Position numbers and translations under genes: made by a program. 64,000 bases of DNA from Owenia fusiformis. Taxonomy: Eukaryota; Annelida; Polychaeta; Sabellida; Oweniidae. Below the pieces are notes generated by a model, which was not told the DNA's origin, made no database searches, and was given only the letters and a program-made list of their open reading frames with translations. The number at the start of each line of letters is the position of its first letter. The stretch's first letter is position 1. Of the stretch, positions 38,210 through 50,692 are shown in pieces. The stretch is from NCBI GenBank assembly GCA_903813345.2, contig CAIIXF020000006.1, positions 8,794,989 to 8,858,988 of the forward strand, written 5' to 3'.

Positions 38210-39290
38210 TAATTGGTGATATGACATGAGGGCATGAATAAGGTTATGAACATGGTAGGATGATGAAATGAATGGTGATATAACATTGGGGCATGATGAT
38301 ATAAAACAAACATGGTGATATAACATGGGAGCAGGTAATATGAAATGAACATGGTGATATAACATGGGAACATGTTGATATGAAATGAACATGGTGATAT
38401 AACATGGGAGCATGGTGATATGACATGAACATGGTGATATAACATGGGAGCATGGTGATATGACATGAACATGGTGATATAACATGGGAGCATGGTGATG
38501 TGAAGTGAACATGGTGATATAACATGGGAGCATAGTGATATGAAATGAACATGGTGATATAACATGGGAGCATGGTGATATGAAATGAACATGGTGATAT
38601 AACATGGGAGCATGGTGATATGAAATGAACATGGTGATATAACATGGGAGCATGGTGATATAACATGGGAGCATGGTGATATGATATGAACATGGTGATA
38701 TAACATGGGAGCATGGTGATATGACATGGACATTGTGATGTAACATGGAAACATGGTGATATGAAATGAACATGGTGATATACTGTACTCCGGGTAATGT
38801 TGGCGTGCGATTTAATTTCGCTTTGTTCGCGAATGTAGTAAAATCGCGAACATTTATCGTCGCGAAATTTGTCTTAAATCCCCGGGGATTTGACCCGGGC
38901 CTTTTGATATGTTTCGTTCGGTGTGATACGTTTCTGCCAGTGTTGTTGGGCGAAGGCCTAAAATCATTTTGAATTGGCTTATTAGGCCAACAAAGGCAAG
39001 AACTGTTGACGATAATGATATCCTACAAATTGAAGTTGAAAAAGCCATTCAAGAATATTCAAATAAATGCCCTAAACGTGGGAAATTGATTCACGGTAAT
39101 CGGAAAAAAATTCAACTTGTGCAATCTGCGAAATGTCATCAACTCAAATCCGCGAAATTAAACAGCCGCGAAATTGCAATTTTGAAAAATCGCGAAATTT
39201 TATAGCGTCGAAATTTACCCGGAGTACAGTAACATGGGAACATGGTGATATGAAATGAACATGGTAATATGACATGGGGGCACGATTCCA
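38210..39290 (+). repeat. Minisatellite of about 40-bp units, interrupted by a MITE
   Basis: Units of about 40 bp contain GAACATGGTGATATAACATG followed by GGAGCATGGTGATATGA and a short tail. They recur from about 38210 to 38782, most regular between 38390 and 38700, and resume at 39230-39290 after an inserted element. Both parts keep the same orientation. The long ORFs on the - strand (up to 213 codons, with CYITM and SYHHAPM repeats) are only translations of this array. Confidence 0.9.
38783..39229. mobile_element. 447-bp MITE inserted in the minisatellite, TA duplication
   Basis: The terminal inverted repeats are CTGTACTCCGGGTAA at the left and TTACCCGGAGTACAG at the right, 15 bases and perfect. 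They sit between TA dinucleotides (38781-38782 and 39230-39231). Removing the element and one TA restores the array unit GATATAACATGGG, so the insertion and its target duplication are seen directly. The interior has many TCGCGAA or CGCGAAATT words near both ends and no transposase. The TA duplication suggests a Tc1/mariner-type source. Confidence 0.85.
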
Positions 39291-40199
39291 ACGATACGCT
39301 GAATAAGCAAAATAAATTATTATTAGATTTCCTAAAACTGTTAAAACGTTTACTCTACGCACCTAGCCTAAATGGCATAAGTATGTTGCATTCCCGGTTG
39401 CATTCCACATTGCTGATACATGGCCCTCCATCCATTGATTATGTATTGTATTCTTTACTGCCTTCACTCCTCGTGATATGCCAACATCTGACCAATAGTG
39501 CCAACATCAAGTCTATAAAATAAAAAGGTAGCCTAGAAATGCATTCCCGATAAAAGAAAAAAATGATCTTTTATAAAGAATAAAAAATTGAATTTAAAAC
39601 TGAAACCACTCAGAAATTACATTTTGGCCAGGATTGGCCCATTTCTGGCTTCATTCAGAAGACGTTATGCATTGCAGATTATAAATATATTTTCTTAAAA
39701 ACTCCAAAGAACTAGCCTATGCACTGGACTTTTAAGACAAGACTTTCAGTGACTTTTCAATTTGAATTTTTTTTTCAATTCCTCCTGAATTTTTATCTTT
39801 GAATTTCACCCTAGCCTATCCCACAGAGCCTATCTGGTATTTGAAAGTCTTCTATATAATAGGTGCACCTAACATATGCTCATTTATTCATACAAAACAA
39901 TCAAATATATACTTACAAGTGAAAATTGCAGACAGATGGCAGAGACTGGCACAGAAATCAAAATTTAAAATATGTGGCTTCTCAAACTTCCTGTATGAGT
40001 CATAGAATGTGTGACGTCATAGGTCAAAAGTTCAAAGGATTTCCCAGGGATTTCCCTAAGATGTCAAACTCAATTGAAGAAATCACAATAATGAATGTTA
40101 TTTATAATAAAATATTTCAAACTCTAAATAAGTAATATCAATATTGCTTAAATCAATCAATAATACTGTAATAAAAGTCAGAAAAAATATAAGTTTTGT

Positions 40200-40410
40200 T
40201 AGTGCTAAATCAGCACTAACTTAGCACTAAATTAGCACTGCTAAGTTAGTGCTGATTTCGCACTAACTGAGGTTTGTACTGATTTGGTACTGATTTATTA
40301 GCGCTAATTCCACACAAACTTTATTTGTACCAATTCAGTACCAAATCAGCGCTAAATTAGCGCGAAAAAAGATTAGCGCTGATTTAGCATGGAGTTATTT
40401 TGGCAGTGTA
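40200..40410 (-). repeat. Right arm, inverted relative to the left arm
   Basis: It carries the same word family as 36781-37000 and ends in TTTTGGCAGTG followed by TA. Read on the - strand it begins CACTGCCAAAATAACTCC, a typical Tc1/mariner-type tip. Confidence 0.6.
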
Positions 40411-43400
40411 TATTTCTATTCTTTTACATTTTGTTTTGCAAATGATATAAATGTTTCTTTTGCTCAACTTTGTACATCGTTATATCGTGCAGTTTTTTGA
40501 GTTATGCATGCCAGTTTATAACCTGACAGTTTGAAATGCATGTTTGTGACAAGAAAGTGGCTAAATAATAGCAATTGAAGTCAGAACGTTTTACGTGTAC
40601 ATTTAAATAAACGGACTATACACGTCATTTTGCATTATGATACGTTTCGTTACGCAGGTCATTATATTAGTACATAATTTTCCGTTATGTTGCGTATTAC
40701 ATAATTGAGGGTTGGCCATATAATTTTCAGAATGTAAAATTGATTATGGTTCAGACTTGTTGTTGGCTGGTAAGTTGTATTCTCCTTGAGCTTGGTCTGT
40801 ACACCATCTTTGAAGTATGGGCAACTACATTTCGTATCTCTGATTTGAGCATTAACATAAACTATGTCGTTGAGCACGGGAATCGAAGTAAGGATCATCT
40901 GACATCATCGAAATCAGCGAGCATAATTGATAACGACCCAAAAAGTAACGTTTGAGTAATGAACGAAAGCCTCGCGTGCATAGAAGTATCTACCTGTATA
41001 CATGAAGGATAAACGAGACATTAATGCGTTGCTTCCAAGGAAATCAAAATGATATATTGTCAGCCATCTTTCAGCTGGTCATCACTCTAAGGATGACAGG
41101 TGATATGTCCTTTGATGTAGATACCCTTAAAAGAAGGAGAATTGAAACATAAACGAACCATTGATCAATTTAGACTAAATATATTAGAAATAAACACTCG
41201 AAAAGATACGAGGACATTCCTCATCAAGCCATTAAGTTTAATTGATGGACGAGATTTGAAATCTTACTTGTTACAATAGGCCACTAACTACTTAAATCTG
41301 TCCGATATAACAGATCCTTTCAGAAACATCAAATTAAAAACGTGTTAACAAAAAGTATGAGAAACTGGATTTCAATACGAAAGCTGGTAATAATACGTTG
41401 TGATAGTCGTAAATAAAATGTTTATCAACGTATATCCGCACAAACAAATTAAATCGTTGATCTATGTACATATACCTTACATATATGTCACTCTCTCCAC
41501 CTGAACGAAGGGAATAAATCTTAATTAATTCCAAGATAAGCTAGTAATAGTGAATTATGTTCGTGGATTATGATGTTTATCTTATGAGTAAAGGCATCAC
41601 AATTTACTCACGTACAACCGTCCCTCCTTTCTGGGGGCAGTATACTCTACATTATTGACTCTTTACTTGGTATGGGTAACACTGTGAACATGTCTTATAT
41701 TTAAGATTTAAAACTTTCAAACCCCGACCAAAAACAAACTGCTAGGGTATAAACGGTTCCATTCATGGCCAAATCGCTGTTACAAACAAAAATCTAAGAT
41801 GAGTGGTAGGGACCTGAGGAATTGACCGAGATGTCAATGGAGGTCTGAAGTTCAAAATTGATAATAATGCAAAATCAATGTCTTTGGTGTTATGTTGGGT
41901 ATCCTCACGGGTGAAGTCCTCGTTTACCGACATCCCCTTCTTTATTGACAAAACGTATGTTTCGTTTGAAGAGTCCAAATGTGTTCGTATCAATAGCAAA
42001 GCACTACCAGAGGGGAGTCTTTAGATTCACAATAGTATTACTCAAAGTTCGAAATCATCCTGATCACATGTTGATACTTCCTTTTATTGACACACTTGGA
42101 ACAAATATTATCCAGATTAACTAGTGGAAAGTATTTAGCTTTAAAATAAGTACTTTTGAAAATATGGCTTTGTTAACCACTTTCCTGGAATGATCAACAT
42201 ATGTAAATAAACTCTTTGATACATTCGCGATTGAGCTCTTAAAGTAACTTTTAATTGTATTCGGTGGTATTTGCATTGAAACTCTGTCCAAAGCTGAATA
42301 ATCTTGTTAAAGTGATACACAATGGATTGTTTTTATTACATATCGTGTACAAGAATGACATCCGTTCCTATTTCAATTTAGTGAGTTTGTAATCAATGCA
42401 AGTCAACATATCTTAACACATTTCGGACTTGTAGCTCAATGAAAATGTGCTTAAATTTAGCCGATCAGGTGGTTGGTTACCCCATTACTTGGAATGTTAT
42501 CCAATTGCTTTATTGTGTTATCTAATCGCCTCGTATGGGATATCAAATGTTATCCCATCACTATGTACATTGTATAGTGATGCCAACTGTATCCAATTAC
42601 TAAAAATATAAAATGCTGCCAACGTTTACTTTCAATAAGTAACACTTACACTTTATTATACACAAGATATTCTAATCCAATTTAAATAGCTCCATCCACG
42701 AATTTCGTTCGAAGATTTTATCACGTTTCGCATTTAAAGTGTGAAATAAGATAAACACAAGCAATAAAAATGGCAGATATGAAAATGGCATTGGACTTTG
42801 TTATAAAACATGTCAGATGTCAAACACTAAAACGATTACGAAAAAATGGTTTAAATAGTAAATATACGTGCATAACTGGACAATTTGGACTAGGGTATCC
42901 ATCATTCAACAAATTGGATAAAAATTCCATCAATGCATCTCGTCCCTAATCGTATTGACAGCTATATGAATAAATACAATATGATTTGTTAATATAGCGA
43001 AATCATTTTACACCCTTTTTGCAAGGCTTGATATAATTTGTATCTACTTATTTAAAATAATATGCGTATTGTATTTTATGAATTGCCCCTGCGTGCAAAT
43101 CTGCCCCGATTTCGGCCCTACAGGCGATCAGACACCTTTCTGATCTGCCCACAAAAGATGAAGAATTATTATTGAATGAGCAATTTTGAGGGCACTCAAT
43201 TGCATATCCCTAGAAAATGGTTCAAATTGAGAATTTTTTCCATTCAATTACAAGAGACAATTATTCTGTGGTTAAGTTATTAACATGCATGCGCAAGACT
43301 GCACTGCGAATCGTTGTCATTTGCGGCTTTATTGGTCCCCTTCGAAATCAAACCAAATGTTTAAAGACCCTCGATCAGAACAATGCTTGAATTATTATTT

Positions 43401-46400
43401 TACAAAATTCTTCGGAATGTTAAAACTTGTGTGGTTAGATTCTCTAGACTATTGGGTTACAGAAACAGGTAAACGGGTGTAGATATAGGTCAATCAAGTG
43501 ATTTAGATTGTAAATAAGGGTTAGCTTGATGGGAGGTTTTGAATATAGCATTGAATCCCTAGAAAGCTAATACACTGTCATTATATTCAATTAATTGCTA
43601 TGATTAACTTTAAATACATTTTGTATTTGGTGAATATCGTGAACGAAGACTCAATCCGGTTATCACGAAAGAGACTCCCTAAAGATTTATATATCTCCCG
43701 GGATTGAAAGCATATTTGGTATATATAACTAAATCAAAGTCGTCCCCTCCCTTATTAGTGAATATGATAAATCTATTCATCGCGCAGATCTAGATTTTCT
43801 CCATTGGGGGATCCACGACAGCCATTTCTTGGAATAAACAGACCTTCTCGATCAGGTATTAGATATAAGAGGAGCTCTGATGAATCAGAGTGATGGCCAT
43901 GTATAGTAAGATTTAGAACTTTATTTAGATCTTTTGGAATCATAGATAGATTTATTAGTTTAGTTATATAACACGTTTTTAGGATACAAATATAATGCTC
44001 ACATACGAATCCAGAGATCATTTAGCATGTATATTATCGGGACTCATGGTCAAACATAAACGATTGTAAGAATAAAAAAACATTTTAAACTCTACCATGA
44101 GATTAACTAGAAAAGCCACAAAACATAATGTACGTGTACTTAATAAACAAACCTAAACTTTGTCTGATCCAAGCAAATGTTTGATAATCAATTTAAACAC
44201 ATTTTAATGAATTGACCGTATTTTCTTGATGCTTTGCGTAGGACTAACCACTGAATTGGCGATGAACTAAAAAGCTCATGCATATGAAATAAATGTCTGT
44301 TTAGCAGTTCTACACTGCACATATTCATACCCAATCCTCTGCGGTGTACCCATTGACTTGTTTTTGCCCTTTTGGATTTTTCAAAACCCTAGTAACAAGA
44401 TTATTCCGCAAAAAGAAAATCCTGCGAAACATATATCAACATGGAACAGCCTTAACGTAGACAATTTGATTGTTCTTTCATTAATTTACAAGTATTTATA
44501 CCCTACTCGATCGACTACAATTGTATTTGACTACGTGTTATAATCATATCGACTTCGATAAAACAATGAAATTCTTGTCAAAATTGACGACCAACAAAAC
44601 TGATTAATAGTTTTTTGTCAACATCAAAGCATATTTGAAATCATACATATCAGTAATATAAAACATGATATTAAAATATTTTGTATATTTGTATAATGCT
44701 CTGTAATAAATATGACCATAACGTTATTTCTGAAACGTTAGTTAACTTATATTTTTATTTTATGTGCCAGTTTTGTGTGAGAAAAGTTGTACATTTAGCC
44801 TTATCATATACGTATTAAAATAAGCATTTTGATTGTATTTTAAAAGAGAAGTTTGTTATGTACAAGTGCACTTACCTTTCTCTGCGACACTATTACAGTC
44901 GGCCCACTATCAGCACGATATCAATAATCCAAATTCGATAAGTATTTTCTGTCACAGCTTGTAATGTAAACTTTTGATTACTACCTGATTACAGGCAATT
45001 CAACATTCGTCTTGTTCTTTTCTTATAGTAATTTTTGATTTTTGAGTCTTTAAAACACTCTGGCACAACAGGTGTCGCACGTTAATCTGACAGTCGACTG
45101 AAAACCCCGCCACTTGAAATCGAGTACACAGTCACGTGATATACATATGCAAATGAGCTGTCAGAATTCCCCAATAAGCAGGCATTCCCTCATGATATAT
45201 GTTTTGTTCCTCAGAAGTGCGTGACTTAAATTATTGCCAATAAACTGATAAAATGTAAGTGTTTTTACGAAATGAATTTTGTATTTTTAAGGTGAAGCTT
45301 TTTTGATTAATAAATCAAGAAAATTTAGCTTTTATGATTATTGTCGTGGAGTTCGTTTACAAATGAAAGTAGCGCTCATTCGCAACAACAACAGAGGCAT
45401 TTATGAGGCGTCCAAATATAAATATTTTTCAGGAGTGTTTGCGCTTTTTGTGTAACAGGCGTGTGAATAAATCTGAACAATGTTGAAATCATTTCATGGT
45501 TCTAACATACCCATTTAATAATTCCGTGTTAATATGAAATTAGACATCATTGACTAAATGGTCGTGTCAGAGTTGGAGGAAATAAAAGAGAATTTGAAGC
45601 ACTTAATGAATAAGTACAAATACTTCAAACGACTTCACGCTGCCATGTATCAGCTTAGACCTCAACCATTCCCAATATTTACACTGACAATTGACAATAT
45701 TTTAGAAATTGACGACAAAACAACTGTATGAGAACATTTACAGTTTTAGTAGTGTCATATCCAGAAAATACAAAAGCCTAGTTTAAATTTCATTGTGTAA
45801 ATACAGTACGTATTAGTTCTTGTAGGAAGTACAGTACTAACTGTTCATTTAAATGTGAAATTTGACTTTCTATCATATTTTATATTAATTGTTGGCGGAT
45901 TAGTTTTAGTTAATCCGTCAATTTAATCTCTAAGAAATCGAGGTTTTCTGAGGCAACCCCTAAAGCATTTTCAAGCTTTGTTCTGGGTTGAATTAAAATT
46001 TTCTAGTGTTGTGTCTACCAGGATCATCTCTTTGTTAATGCTAATTCATACAGACTGTATTCATGAACAGCCTTTTCTATTTTTAGGTTTGACGATATTT
46101 ACTTCAGGTGAGGTTTCGAATTCCATTATTGCAGTTTGATGTTCATTATGGTGTATATTGTAGGTCTTAAAGGTGCAATTGCAAGTTTTGTGTTCATGAA
46201 GTTGATTATATGTTAAATCAGGTCGTATTCGCCATGCATCAAGTATTATTTTCCTCTAGAACAGAAAAATAAAATGGCATGCTTGGAAGCGTCTGTTTTC
46301 ATCACTTTTTCTTTTCAAGTATAGGCCCAGTGAGCCTATATAATGTGGCGAATGAAAATTTGTTTTCACTGGAGGCTACCAAATCTTATAAAGCCACAAT

Positions 46401-47139
46401 AGGATTATTTCACTTATAAATATTATGAGACATGAATGCAAATGCATTATTGTTTTCCAGATTTTCACACCCTTTTCTTGGTCTTTATAAACTTTTAGAT
46501 GTGTTTACTCATTCCCGGAATGACTTGAATGTAATTGACATATCGGTTGCGATCAGCATACTTAAACGTGCAAGCATTTGCAAATTATTGACCAATAACA
46601 CGACATAGCTGAATAAAAATAAAAGAAATTGCTAATAAAAAGAGAATAGAATAAATGATTGAGTAAAGATGTTTTACCGGAAATTCTACAAATTTACGTC
46701 ATAAGTCAAAAAGATTTTGATTGGTTGTAGTTTGAATTATGCATTTTTTATGACTGAATGGTACGTCTAGTATTTTGGTATTTCAAGCAATATTGTCAGT
46801 CGACCAGGTTGGTTTTTGATTCATATATTTTAAATAACATATTATTTAAAAGATGTCACCAGCAGCAGGGGGAAAGTAAAAGAACCAGCCCTGAAAATTA
46901 AAGACACTAATTGAGGCATGGAATTAAGTGATTAATGATTTAAATTTGATCATCGGTGATCATTGCGAGGATGAAATGGTTTACCAAAAATCGGCAGCCC
47001 AAGACGCTGTATTTACGGATTCGTTTTATTGATATACGAGTATTTTGGTTTGGCGTGGTAAAAGCGAGGTAAAAATTTCTTGATATCCTGTTTTGGGAAC
47101 ACTGCTGAAAATTCAAAATTTTAAAACGATCCATCGGCC
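40411..47139. other. Intergenic, one promoter-like patch
   Basis: AT-rich sequence with short ORFs only. A loose repeat of GTTATCCAATTGC/GTTATCTAATCGC/GTTATCCCATCAC lies at about 42480-42565. Possible regulatory words lie at 45110-45260 (listed separately). Confidence 0.5.
45110..45260 (+). promoter_or_regulatory. Candidate promoter or enhancer with E-box, octamer and TALE-like words
   Basis: Within 40 bases there are CACGTG (E-box), ATGCAAAT (perfect POU octamer) and GAGCTGTCA (reverse complement TGACAGCTC, a MEIS/PREP-like word). About 100 bases later a consensus donor AAAT|GTAAGT appears at about 45255. This could be the promoter and non-coding first exon of a + strand transcript, and the next gene downstream is the receptor at 50.7 kb. 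The link is inference only. Confidence 0.25.
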
Positions 47140-47213
47140 GGCGCCCGGCCGATTGAGTGTTTTGTTCAATATTGTATTCAATTTTGAACAAAATACTTAA
47201 TCGGCCGGGCGCC
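47140..47213 (+). other. GC-rich 30-bp stem hairpin
   Basis: Arms 47140-47169 and 47184-47213 pair over 30 bases around a 14-base loop. The outer part is GGCGCCCGGCCGATT and its complement. The only two mismatches would be G-U pairs in RNA. The arm tips are far more GC-rich than the surroundings. It may be a hairpin RNA or a collapsed palindromic element. Confidence 0.6.
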
Positions 47214-47326
47214 GTAGTGAAAATCGGAGCAAATGTGACCAAGGGGGCATAACGGCGGATGTTCTTTCATCGTTCATTCTTGTCAAACAGCTAGTAAATC
47301 CCGTACGCACTAGACATTAATGACAT

Positions 47327-47518
47327 CTATTTAAGGGATCGAACAGTAAAACCAGTTTGACAACTTTTGTCTCTCCATTCCCATTCCCCAGTCAGATGTC
47401 TACAATCTTCCAGATATACGCATCCTCCAAGAGCTGGCTTCACTGACATACGCGTGTGGAAGCCCAAGTGCTCTGGGATACCCGTTACCTGTGTTCTCTG
47501 GCCCAACTTTTCTGACAA
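47327..47518 (-). pseudogene. Possible C-type lectin-like domain fragment
   Basis: The 63-codon frame on the - strand ends with ALGGCVYLEDCRHLTGEWEW followed by RDKSCQTGFTVRSLK and a stop. The order Cys, Gly-x-Trp-x-Trp-x-Asp, x-x-Cys resembles the last third of C-type lectin domains. The final conserved cysteine of that fold (about eight residues after the last Cys here) is missing, and there is no upstream half of a domain. So this is at best a fragment or pseudogene, and the likeness may be accidental. Confidence 0.25.
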
Positions 47519-48384
47519 CCCACGGGCTCCGAATTCACTTGTTTAAATCAGGTTAACACGTTGGCTTCAAAATGTTGGACATTTTTGAAAATTCGGACCC
47601 ATTTAAAATAAATTAGGCTCATGTCTTAAAAAAAGCCAATATCTCCAAAAGTGAGGTATCTTCCTGAAATTTAGACCCAACCTAAATATTGATATACTCT
47701 GTTTAAATACTATATTGCTCAGGAGTATTCCAAGGTGCAAAAATCTAACACTCGGGGATCTAACAATCCTCAACCCAATTAAATTAAATTATATAAATAA
47801 ATTGAAGACATTTTGTGCAGGCAGCCACATACATGTATGATTATATGTGATTTAACTAACTCAATTCCTACAGTCATCTCTGGAAGAATGATTTTAAATT
47901 GAAAAGCAACGTAACGAGTGAATTTGATAAAATGAGTAAACCCAAAACATTCTGGTCAGAATACTTCGGCAAGAGTCGGAATACTTACGCAGCCAAGAAT
48001 AGTTGGAGCTTCACATAGGCAGCTATGACGGAAAGTTTTAGATCACAATGTTCACTATTTTTTCGTAGAAATATAATAAAAAAAACTCAATGCAATTACC
48101 AGTCGAGCGATTGGGTTCAGATGTTTTATGCTGATGCATTTGATCATTTTCTAAAGTGTGTATCGCGAAGACAAAACAGGCTGTACAATGTAGATTCGCA
48201 TATAGTATTAACGTCATTTTCCACTGAATAAAGTTCGTGTAGGGATAAAAGAACACATCTATATATCTATCCAAGAAATCTGATGGGCTGTTTTGCAAAA
48301 TAGTGAATTGTTTTCAAATGGACACCACATTTCTTGGCATTTTTCATAACTTCAGTAAAATTTGCATTAGCTATGACATGGGAA

Positions 48385-48597
48385 TGTCGATTTTCAATTA
48401 TCATCAATTTTCGACCTATTGTAACTGAGGAAAAGACTTAGAAAATTTGGAGATATTGGCAATAAAGCCAAGTTACGTTTTCATCAATATTATAAGAATT
48501 TTCATCGCAGGGTAAGTAATGAAAATTCGAAAATAAAGAGGTTTTAACACGTAGTTCAATGGGGGAGCTAAGGTTGCCAAACTTATAGAGGGGAGTG
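48385..48597 (+). mobile_element. Solo arm of the CACTCCCC MITE family
   Basis: This segment is closely similar to the right arm of the element at 59884-60754: TTTTCGACCTATTGTAA, then GTAATGAAAATTC-like, AACACGTAGTTCAATGGGGG, and an end GGGGAGTG followed by TA. Only the right arm is recognisable; the left arm is absent or diverged. Confidence 0.65.
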
Positions 48598-48599
48598 TA

Positions 48600-50692
48600 A
48601 TTTTAGATACAGATACCAATAAAATAAATAAATAAACCTGACAACAAGACAAGCTTTTCCCAAAGACTCTGATTAACAGATACCAACACCTGATATCTGG
48701 CATTAATATGTTGAAGGCATATTGATTTCAAATTATCAGGGATGTTTCTTTTATAAAAAATCTCGAACAGAATCGAATTTGGGCATTTTTGAAAACTGTT
48801 AAAACTAAGACTAGCTAAGACTGCTATTTTGGATTTCCTTCCTTAAATCTCAGCGAGCAAAAAGGAGAAAGGACCAATGGTCTGATGGTGTGGATTACCA
48901 GAATTGACATACAAAATGGATATGAGGATTTCTTCAGACAGCAGCCAGTTTTCATGTGTCGGTAAATTGGAATAGATAGACGCAATTCCGAATGTGAAAA
49001 AATTATTTCAATACAAAAAAAATAAACACTTTTGGTCACTTTGTAGGCATTGCTGGTTTAGTCTTTTAAAATCTATTAGTGTGTAAATTCAATGCAACGA
49101 TGTTGAAAAATAAGCCTGGGTTGATGCATTTTTGTTTAACAATGGATTGTAAATTGCAGCAAATTTATTAGATGCCTTTCTAATCTCCAATGGAGATTTT
49201 CAATAAACCCTGCCACATATTGGTTGGTACATCAGAGAAACAACGATTCAGTGGTTACATTGATGATATCTCTGGTTGTACTTATTCAAAATTTGCCGAT
49301 TTTAGCGGGAACGGACACATTGCTAACTACAACCTATGACATCATCAAGCTAGCCAATATATCCGAGCTTCTTTCATCAAAAGGCGCAGGGTTATAGGAA
49401 AGGTCTATTTTGTACAAGACCGCTAATTCATACCTGTGTCAATGACTAGTGTATGGCTAGTTGCTATTACAATGTGTCACCAATTCTTGAGGTGCTGTAT
49501 ATTAGTAGTGAACATATAAAACTAAAAAGCACCAAAATTGTCGCCCAATTTTGCTTTATTGCGATGAACAATTTAGCCAGTCAACCTATCGAGGATTTTG
49601 ACTTCATAATATCTCAACAAAATGCTACATACCACAAGACCATTAATTTGGAAAACCAGTATGAATAACCACAACTCCAAGAATTCCGATTTCCAGAGTC
49701 CTTCTTATCTGAATAACGTAAATATTTCAAGAAATCTGTAGAGGCTGCATTTCTGATATTCATTATAATTTTCCGTTTTCAATGGTCAGCTGGAATTATT
49801 TCTAGACGGGAACTGATACATGGCAACGGGTCGTGATTTCTTAAGACACTGTATGAATTAAGGGAAAAAACAATTGTTTTCGTATGAGGATAGTTATCGC
49901 CATCCATTTATCCCAAACGTCTAGGAAGGGGGTTCTACAACTTACCAGAGCATATACACAATGTTATACTAGCAGACTATGAGCGGTATTCAGCGAAAAT
50001 AAACATACGTATATGTGTATTGTGGGAATTTAAATCAACAAATTACAATGGCAAATATCTTGTTTTACCAATTGTAAACTAGTGGTCCTTTGTACAGAAT
50101 TATTACGGTATTTTGTTAGCTATTGCTCAGTATTTACTGGACAAAATTTGGTTAAGAAACCCTGTATTGAATGCGAACTAAGTTAGCATCTAATTGTGTA
50201 ATCTCTGATTGAGTTAGGGAAATACAGATTCATCATAACTTACTTACGGAAGTAAGGTCCATCTGCCAGTTGGATTAACGGATTATGAGATTTTCTTAAA
50301 CCATTGGATCATATATAATCGAGGTAATTTTTATGATTCTATTCCAACTTTATTTTTCTTTATTTTACAGTTTTAACTCTAGATCTCATTTTCTTAGAAT
50401 TCAGTAAACACGAGATAAAATATGTCCCCATAGTGATTAGGGTCCTCATTGTATATTTCCTGACCTGCATAGACTTATGGAAATATGTTGCAATAAATCC
50501 GTTAGGTCACCGTATAAAACAATAAAACAATCAAGGAAGACATTTATTAATTCAAGCGAAATTAATATAAAATCAATTTCAACAAATGTTAATGCCAGCT
50601 TTTCGACTTCTGTATTAATTTATAAGACATGCAACTGATCAATATTCAATCTTTCAGACGGATTGATTGATGCCAGTGAAACCTATTCAGAA
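48600..50692. other. Intergenic, upstream of the receptor gene
   Basis: No supported gene. A 71-codon ORF at 49453-49668 has a protein-like composition but no recognised domain or splice signals. No TATA box or clear start site could be assigned to the receptor gene here. Confidence 0.4.

Larger units (their letters stand above)
36781..40410. mobile_element. Probable 3.6-kb inverted-repeat element
   Basis: About 200 bp at each end are made of the same words (AATTAGCGCTAA, TTAGTACTAA, GATTTAGTACC, CGCACTAACTCAGC) in inverted orientation. The word GTGTGGAATTAGCGCTAA on the left equals the reverse complement of the right arm near 40302-40318. The outer tips, TACACCCCCA on the left and the reverse complement TACACTGCCA on the right, fit a TA target duplication. 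Inside lie the minisatellite and MITE at 38.2-39.3 kb and no transposase. Two separate small elements in opposite orientation would look similar. Confidence 0.4.

Noticed and set aside
38132-38773. Minus-strand ORFs of 156-213 codons with His/Ser/Tyr-rich repeats
   Set aside because: All three frames translate the same DNA minisatellite; there is no start context, domain or splice evidence.
46940-47242. 100-codon minus-strand ORF over the GC-rich hairpin
   Set aside because: The frame crosses the palindrome and has no recognisable domain; the hairpin explains the unusual composition.
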